Assembly: GCA_946807835.1 (NCBI GenBank)
Contig: OX327691.1
Span: forward strand, 17,163,688-17,227,687
Source: Ailanthus altissimus
Taxonomy: Eukaryota; Streptophyta; Magnoliopsida; Sapindales; Simaroubaceae
Reading direction: 5' to 3'
DNA length: 64,000 bases
Part shown: piece after piece, positions 57,770-64,000 of the stretch
Position numbering within the stretch: the first letter of the stretch is position 1
Layout of the letters: the number at the start of each line of letters is the position of its first letter
Translations under genes and position numbers: made by a program
The notes under the pieces: generated by a model
What the model was told of the DNA's origin: nothing
Seen by the model: the letters and a program-made list of their open reading frames with translations, nothing else
Database searches by the model: none

Positions 57770-58900
57770 TTTGATGGTCAACCGGTGGGGAGCTAGTTTA
57801 AGGTCAATTCCAGGCATGTCTTTGTGGGTCCAAGCAAAGACGTTTAAGAATTTGCAAACTAACTAGGTCAATCTTTCCTTGACCCTTGCTCTAACTGGGA
57901 GGTAGGTATTCGTCGTCTAGCCTTTTGTATTTCTGAGGAAAGGGTAGGGGTCTTTCCCTTCCCCCATATTTATTATCTTTTCTGGGCCTGACATACCCTG
58001 TAGGTGGTTCGATAAGGGATCTCTTGGCTGTTTCCCCTTCTTCTATTAATATATACTTCGACGTCTTGTTAGACGTCATTGCATAATTCTCAATGCTGTT
58101 TTCCACCAAATAATATCAGAATCTATTCAGCCTCAACCTAGACTTGCAGGTGTCCAGGGCGACAGGTTAGTCAAAAGCTCCCAAGGGTATTACCTCTTTG
58201 TGAAATCTATGAATGAAATTCTTGAGGCTCTTACCTCAACCCTGTCTAACCCGTTTTAGTTACCCTGAGTTTTTAGTTGCCTTACATGAACCTTGGAAGT
58301 GATGTAAAAATTTCTCAATCAACTCATGGTAAGAGGTGGCACTATGCTACTTCAAACCTCTATACCAGAGTAGAGCGGGTCTTTTCAAGTTCATATGAAA
58401 GAGTCTGTACATTTGGTCATGTCTCAGTCTCGCAATTGATAGCAGGTCGGTAATCTAATCGACGTAGTGGTTAGGGTTTGTCACTTCCCTCTAAATGGGC
58501 AGATTTGAAAGTCAAAACTCGATTGGGAGCTCCGTGTCTCTCAGCTTATCCGTCAATGGCGATCTCTTCTCCCTCTCTGTTTTCTTTATAAGAGGTTGAT
58601 CTTTCTTCTCATTCTTTGCCAAGAGGCTCTCTAGCTTTCCTTCCAAATTACAGACCTTGTTTTCTAGACCCGACTAGCTCTGTTGGTGTTACCGTTGTTC
58701 AATAGATGATTCTTTCCTAGTCGTCTACTCAAAATCTCCAATCTGTGTCACCTCTCTCTCGGGGTACCTGACTTGGCCTAGTTGCTCTGGCCAAGTCGTG
58801 CAAGGTCCTCGACTTGTTCCCTCAATATGTTTGCTCTCGAATCTCCACCTGATATTCTTTCTTGCCACCGCTCCCCGCTTTCCTTCTTTTACTTTTGATC
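57770..58900 (-). pseudogene. Tat gag and gag-pol spacer
   Basis: Around 58160-58440 the minus strand reads 'LRHDQMYRLFHMNLKRPALL' with 'WYRGLK', then 'SYHELIEKFLHHFQGS' and 'GKSLKNFIHRFHKEVIPLG', matching Tat gag order (capsid core, then the ESLRDYxxRFxxE motif). The frame at 57891-58109 ('MTSNKTSKYILIEEGETAKR') is a spacer of unknown meaning. A recognisable protease active site was not found, so that domain may be missing or too decayed. 58560-58900 is probably the gag N-terminal side. Confidence 0.7.
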
Positions 58901-59121
58901 AACTCAGCTATAAGCCATCTCAGTTTTTCTCTCAGGGTCCTCAGTTTTGTTTAGATCTTGGGTGATAGCGAGCTTTTTATTTGATGAATAGGCTTATTTT
59001 CGTGGCCTCCATTCCTATTTAGGTTCAGGCCTTGTTCTCAGGTGACGAGGTTTCTGATGGTAGATAACTATTCTGTGATAACCACCTATCGTCTTCTTAG
59101 ACAAAAAATTTTGTTCTAATT

Positions 59122-59142
59122 CCTACGGATAGTGCCAAAAAC
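59122..59142 (-). other. Primer binding site of the Tat element
   Basis: The minus strand reads GTTTTTGGCACTATCCGTAGG immediately inside the LTR edge, close to the TTTTTGGCGCTGTCCGTGGG-type site of Tat elements. It fixes the minus orientation and the LTR boundary at 59143. Confidence 0.8.
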
Positions 59143-60218
59143 TGTTGACTGAAAAAAATGGTTCTTCGGGCCAACGAGCTTTGAATTTATTTATTAGCGA
59201 GAATCAGTACTTGGGGCCACGTCCTAGTTAGGCTTGCTTGCAGAAGCCTGGATCTTTTCTTCCTCATCGGTTATAGCAGAACCTGTAAAACCCAAGCAAA
59301 GCTATCGCGATGGTCTCGACAAGGTGGGTTCCAGCGAAGAATCTTTTATGCTTAAGTCAAAAAGGGTCTTTATGGTAAGAAACTGGTGAAAAGGTTAAGC
59401 AAAACGTTGAAGAATAAATTTTTAAAAAAAACCTTTTTTCTCTATGTCTAGTTCTTCTGTTTTGTTTTTTAGGCATCTTCCTTTACTACTGTGTCTCTCT
59501 CTCTCTTTTATAATACTGATCTTCAGATGACTTTCTAGGCATATTCCTAACATATTTTCTAACATGCTTCTGACTCTGCTTTTACTGTACTTCTGGCACA
59601 CGCTAAATATCCTTATACTGATCTTCTTCTAACATGCTTTTATTACACGCCAAGTATCTTTCTGACATATGTTAAGCATATTCTTGGCATATTCCTTATG
59701 CTTGGCTTCGCCAGTAAATTTTATTAATTGTGAGGTTAGGTTCGATCTGCTCGGGTCGGTTTTTTAGTAGTCTCTTCATGTTCAACTCGATCGTGGTTCG
59801 AGGTTTTCTCAAAAAGCTAGTCTTCTGGTGACTTCACTGGCTATACCTGGTTAGCTTGTTCGGTAGACAGTCGACCTGGTGTCTATTCTAACCCGGTTTC
59901 TTCATTGATCACACAGGCGTTGAGATGAACCGATCTAGTTAATGTGTAAATTATGGTTTTGGCCATATCCTGGCATGTCCTATTGAGTAGGTGCTTCAGA
60001 TTGCCGATCGGGTCTTTTGAATCTAAGCAGGTTCTCCGTTGTCTAGCCTATCAGGGCCTGACTTAATGGCTATTACCATAGGCTTGTTTTCGAAGTTGAT
60101 TGTCCTACAAAGAGTAGTGGGTTCTAAAGAGAACTATTCCACAAAAAAACATCTAATTGTGCCCTTGAGGACTGACTTCTTTTAAATTTAGAGGGCTTAG
60201 ACTCAAAGGTAATTTTTT
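59143..60218 (-). repeat. 5' LTR of the Tat element
   Basis: The plus strand starts tgttgactgaaaaaaatgg; homology with 46725-47750 runs to about 'gactcaaaggtaattttt'. Divergence between the two LTRs is visible as scattered substitutions and small indels, so the insertion is not recent. Its right edge lies about 450 bp from the stop codon of the UGT gene. Confidence 0.85.
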
Positions 60219-60664
60219 AAGAAGAATAAATATAAATATTATTTTTTATTTTTTATGTTTTAAGTTTATATAAAAGTAAACTTTGTACATTGTTTTAATA
60301 TAGTGAAATATATTATTTATATTTTTTTTCACAATGATAATAATAAAAACAATTATAACTTTTCAATAACTATTACATATTTTTACTTTAAAATTGATGG
60401 ACGACACATAAATTAGAACAAAAATTAGTTAAAATATAAATTCGTAATTGTAGTAGTGCTCTTTTTCTCGTAGCGAGGGAAGGACGGACAGTTATTAGAA
60501 CTTCGACAAGTAAATTAGCCCATGAGAGAGTAACTGGGTCTAGCTCCTTCGTTGAAAAGAACACTCTTATACGATTTGAATAGAAGTCACAAGACGACAA
60601 ATATTATATCACATCAAAATGGAAAAATCACACTGAATCCTCAGCACCTTTGATTAAACTTAAT
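60219..60664. other. Spacer between the Tat LTR and the UGT gene
   Basis: This AT-rich stretch probably holds the UGT 3' UTR next to the stop at 60665. Reverse-strand AATAAA words occur near 60240-60260, too far from the stop to be sure. A short minus-strand frame (60388-60600) has no recognisable family. Confidence 0.45.
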
Positions 60665-62277
60665 CTAATTTCTAGGAGAAAGCAGCTCATTGTTAATCAA
60701 TTTGTCCAGATTCATGTACGATGATCCAGCAGGGCTAGTAGTTGCCGCTTCTACCTTATTCTTCCACTCCATCGCTTTCTTTCTCATCTCTTTGCCCTTA
60801 TCTCCCACCATTAACTCTCTGACTTGGCCTTCAACTTCATCTCTTTTCACATCATTATCTATTTCCATGCCTATCCCCCACTCAGTGCAACAGTATCGGC
60901 AATTTGTTTGTTGCTCAGCGAAAAATGGCCAGCAAACCATTGGGACTCCGCCACAAATACTTTCAAGCGTAGAGTTCCAACCGCTGTGCGTTAAGAATCC
61001 TCCAATAGCTGGGTGCTTTAAAACTTGTTCTTGAGGACACCAACTTGCTAATAAACTTCTCTCTTTAGTCTCTTCCAGAAATTCGGGGGGTAGAATTGCG
61101 GAGTCGCCGGCGACAAGATCGGGCCTAATGATCCATAAAAAGGTTTGCTTGCTGTTAGCAAGTCCCCAAGCAAATTCAACCATTTGATTAGGAGTCATGA
61201 CTGTGATGCTACCGAAATTCACATACACGACCGAGTTGGGTTCTTTTGAGTTGAGCCAATCGATACACTCAGCGTCTTCTTTCCACAAATTTGATCCAAT
61301 CTGCATCAGTTCATTCTCTGAGATCTGATTGAGTTGAAGCTGAAGGGAACCAATAAAATATACAGGAGACAGTAGGGAAGTTAATGCATCCAAAGCTTCT
61401 CGCTCTAACTCATCGTACGTGTTTAAAATAATAGCACTACCTCTTTTGGCCCTTTCAGTCTCAGACAGAATGAAATCAAGCATGATACAATCAGGGTTTG
61501 TTGTTCTTACAAAGCTGGGGATATCCCTCAACCTGATATCTTTCATGCCCGGTATCCAATCTATGACAGTATCTAAGTACCCATTTGTAAGGTAACTCTC
61601 ATCTGCAAATCGAAGTAACAGTATATTCTCAATATGTGAAAAACATAAAACATGAATAATTCAAAATAGTGAAAGAACAACGATCACAATTTTATAATGT
61701 ACTTTTAGTGCAGCTAATTACAACCAACCAGAAAATGATTGCATTTAGAATTTTGAACATTACCTTTGAAAGGTGTAAAACCCTTATCAATGAGTTGATG
61801 GAAGTGAAGATAGGCCAAGAAGCCATAAGCACTCGTTGTCCAGAAAAGTACTTCCGTGACACCCAACTCTTCTGCTGCATCAAGAGTGAAGCTCATGACT
61901 CCGTCGGAAACTATGCAAGTCACAGGAGGAACAGTAGAAGAGGGATCATTGAGCTTATGAAGAAGCTCTCTAAAAGGAGCTAAGCAGTTTTTTCTAGTTG
62001 ATTCACATAAAGATGGTATGTCTTGGGTGGCATCGACATCCGTCGGGGGCAAGCCATCGGGGATTGTTTCGAACCGAAACGAAGGAAGGCCGTTGAGAGC
62101 GTCAGGGCCTCTAGATTTGAGGAGGCGCTTATGGTTGAATTCGGAGTTAACAAAGGTGATATGAAAGCCCCTGTGGTGAAGGATTTTGGCCAGTTTTAGC
62201 ATAGGGTTTATGTGGCCTTGAGCTGGGTATGGTATGCAAACTGCATGAGGCTTTTCCATTTCGGAAATTGAACCCAT
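60665..62277 (-). CDS. UGT85A-like: UGT85-type UDP-glycosyltransferase, two exons, intact
   Basis: It transfers a sugar, usually glucose from UDP-glucose, to a small acceptor in the cytosol; UGT85 members act on terpenols, cyanohydrins, hormones and other alcohols, so the substrate cannot be read from sequence. Exon 1 is 62277-61764 (514 nt) and exon 2 is 61602-60665 (938 nt). The intron 61763-61603 (161 nt) has GT...TTTGCAG ends and is phase 1, splitting an Asp codon (FTPFK-D-ESYLT), as in the conserved UGT85 intron. The spliced product is 483 residues, the usual family length. The catalytic His is H22 ('PAQGHINPM') with its partner Asp D125 ('IVSDGV'). The PSPG sugar-donor box runs from '[11 protein letters not shown]' through '[19 protein letters not shown]' to 'CWPFFAEQ'. 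I chose the ATG at 62277 because '[15 protein letters not shown]' follows at the normal distance. All key residues are intact. Confidence 0.95.
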
Positions 62278-62360
62278 TATCCCTCGCTAGCTCTCGCAAA
62301 TAAAACACGCAACTAAAATGGGTTAATTGTGATGCTTTGAGAGACGACATTAGGCTCCTG

Positions 62361-62370
62361 CTTTTATAGG
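62361..62370 (-). promoter_or_regulatory. TATA box of the UGT gene
   Basis: The minus strand reads CCTATAAAAG, 84-93 bases upstream of the ATG at 62277. That leaves room for a transcription start about 30 bases downstream and a 5' leader of roughly 50-60 bases. Confidence 0.75.
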
Positions 62371-62379
62371 CCACGAAGG

Positions 62380-63588
62380 AGGGTCGAGCTCATTTCGGCC
62401 TCTGTTGTTAGAAATCTGAAAGTCAGTCAAATAAACACCACAGTTGAAAACTTTGCAGCTAAACTCTTTAAGTTATGACAGACGGCCATTAACGGATCTA
62501 TTCTTTAAGTAAATAAATAAATTATATTCCATTGAGACCACGCAGAGATTCTTTTTGGAAAATAATTAAAAAAATTCTGAATTTGTGGATATAAATTTAT
62601 AAAAGTTAATGTTGTATTTTTTAAATAGTATTTTAAATTTTTTATTTTATATAATATATTAAATAATTATTAAATAATAAAATAATTTTATTATTAAAAA
62701 ATTTAAGATATTATTATAATATATCAACATTATTTATTTGCACGACTCTTCGTACGATCGGGCATTATCTTCGTCAATTTGTATAAGGATTAGTAAAATA
62801 TCTTCGACGCACAACCACAAGTTACGACCTTGACTCCTTTTAACGGGTAGTTGATCAAAGTAGGTTTTAACTCGTTCCAACTTGCATGCAAAAAATTTAA
62901 TCACAATTCACAAGACAAAGACATAACTTCCAATGTGAATCGACCAATCAATTGTAAGTCGTTGTCTTTATTAATAAAAAAAATTGAAAACCATGGGCTC
63001 ATCTTTGATTTACTTTTCATGAAGTTTCTTTTACACCTTGAAACGTGCATAAATACTTAATATATGACTAATTAAACACGTTAGCGAGATCATCTTTTGG
63101 TAGCTAAGCTTCAAATAAAAGAAAGAAATCGTATGTCTTTAACGTTGATGGTTCATGGCTGTAGGTGAAAAAGGAACAACTACTCAAATCAAAGCATCTT
63201 TTGTCACATGACTAATTAATGAATTAATTCAGATCCTCGGTGTCCTCTCTAACCGGATGTTAGAACTAGCTTACATGTGTCTTATGTCCACACTTACGTT
63301 ATGTGGTTTGTCTCCTTTAATCGAGTCGGCAGACTGTGAAATCAATTCGGCTTGAGATCATAAACGCATTCAATTCTTTTTGATAGATGATCATGATCAC
63401 TTTATCCTTCCGTCATTTAGGGGATGTTTTGGACGTACACAAGTCTAGTCGACATAGGAGTTTGTCCACATTCTTTAAATAGAAAAATGGAATCGAAGGA
63501 TACTATAATTTTATTTCTTATTTGTGCTCATATATAGTCGTAAATAGTGTGCTATATGTACAAATTTTTATATCAATTATTTTGTAAA
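62380..63588. other. UGT upstream region, no gene seen
   Basis: It contains AT-rich stretches (62520-62740) and moderately complex sequence. The frame at 62851-63060 resembles no known family. Promoter elements beyond the TATA box were not identified. Confidence 0.45.
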
Positions 63589-64000
63589 TGTTGAATTGTG
63601 AGATTAAGTTAAAATAAAAAATTTTAATTAAATTTAACTTATGGTTTTAATTTTTTTATATAATAAAATAATTAAGATATAAAATAAAAATATAAAATAG
63701 ATAATTAAGATACAGTATAATTATTTAAGTGATTCGGTTAATTATCTATATCCACGGTAAATTCAAGAATTTTAATTTCTTTTATTAACTTTTTAAAAAA
63801 TTTACAAGAAAATATAAAAAAGAATCCTAAAAAAGATTTAATATTTAGTGTACTTTTACTTTCTTACAAACAACGAACACTCAAACAACAGTTGTACTCT
63901 AACATACACAAGTACTTAATGTTTACCTAATTCTTTCTTTTCTTAAAATCTCTCTTAATACTCGATTTCAAAGTAAAGAGTTTACAAAATTTATATAGAG
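63589..64000 (-). repeat. Start of a copia LTR, cut by the window edge
   Basis: It begins tgttgaattgtgagattaag and contains 'aagtgattcggttaattatc' with 'atatccacggtaaattcaag', paralleling 'tatgtggttcggcaacttac' and 'ctgcgtctacggtggatt' in the LTR at 5607. A related but diverged copia LTR in the same orientation is the likely reading. Confidence 0.6.

Larger units (their letters stand above)
46725..60218 (-). mobile_element. Tat-type Ty3-gypsy element, 13.5 kb, with antisense gene
   Basis: Two direct LTRs (about 46725-47750 and 59143-60218) bracket, right to left, a primer site (59122-59142), gag (about 58150-58550), reverse transcriptase and RNase H (56500-57760), a second RNase H (56225-56446), integrase ending at 54793, and a tandem-repeat zone (53505-54420). 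A plus-strand gene then fills the space before the 3' LTR (48399-52634). A second RNase H after the first and an extra antisense ORF between pol and 3' LTR are known features of the Tat lineage. A nested solo LTR (51306-52549) sits in the antisense gene. Stops and a mutated catalytic box make it non-autonomous. Confidence 0.85.

Noticed and set aside
60388..60600. 70-codon minus-strand frame just past the UGT stop
   Set aside because: No recognisable motif, AT-rich context, and position in the probable 3' UTR/TE boundary.
61669..61983. Plus-strand frames over UGT exon 1, also at 60690-61034
   Set aside because: They are shadows of the minus-strand UGT gene, which has an intact catalytic pair, PSPG box and splice sites.

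Overview
This window is nuclear DNA of a flowering plant, almost certainly a eudicot; I cannot name the species. The evidence is a plant-type secondary-product glycosyltransferase gene with its family intron, a degenerate gene of the plant-only WIP zinc-finger family, and dense layers of plant Ty1-copia and Ty3-gypsy LTR retrotransposons (Athila, Tat and Tekay/Del types). Nothing looks prokaryotic, viral or organellar. Only one gene appears intact: a UGT85-type UDP-glycosyltransferase on the minus strand (60665-62277, two exons). The other host-derived gene is a broken TRANSPARENT TESTA 1-like (WIP) regulator at 6298-7206. Almost everything else is retrotransposon in varied states of decay.

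Layout. 1-835 holds nothing I can name. 836-6213 is a nearly full-length minus-strand Ty1-copia element with both LTRs and a Met-type primer site. 6298-7206 is the TT1-like pseudogene. 8930-10560 is minus-strand Tat pol, cut by an LTR of a repeated family that I call family X. 13229-20000 is a mosaic: an Athila-like LTR, a copia gag/integrase relic, a Tat polymerase scrap, and the same Athila-like LTR inverted. 19425-29382 is a plus-strand Athila-type element, itself interrupted by a family X solo LTR with a target duplication and by a Tekay/Del fragment. 29383-38197 is a pile of minus-strand Athila/Tat pieces with a tandem duplication and a nested Tekay-like solo LTR. 38205-46640 is a copia RNase H scrap followed by three family X LTR copies in the same direction. 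46725-60218 is one large minus-strand Tat element with both LTRs, a primer site, gag and pol. Between pol and the 3' LTR it carries a plus-strand (antisense) gene with its own TATA box and candidate introns, into which an Athila-like solo LTR has inserted with a perfect 5-bp target duplication. 60665-62277 is the UGT gene with a TATA box. 63589-64000 is the start of another copia LTR that runs out of the window.

How the parts relate. The insertions are layered: solo LTRs sit inside older elements, and catalytic residues are mutated in several pol genes (YVDD to YVDG in Tat, FMDD to FMDN in Athila, DTG to DTI in the plus-strand copia), so most elements look dead. The UGT gene keeps a complete reading frame although a Tat LTR ends about 450 bp past its stop codon. 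The features I find most interesting are the antisense gene inside the Tat element, the tandem-repeat zone beside it, the multi-copy family X LTRs with lineage-specific internal arrays, and the TT1-like pseudogene with a clean five-residue loss in its third zinc finger.
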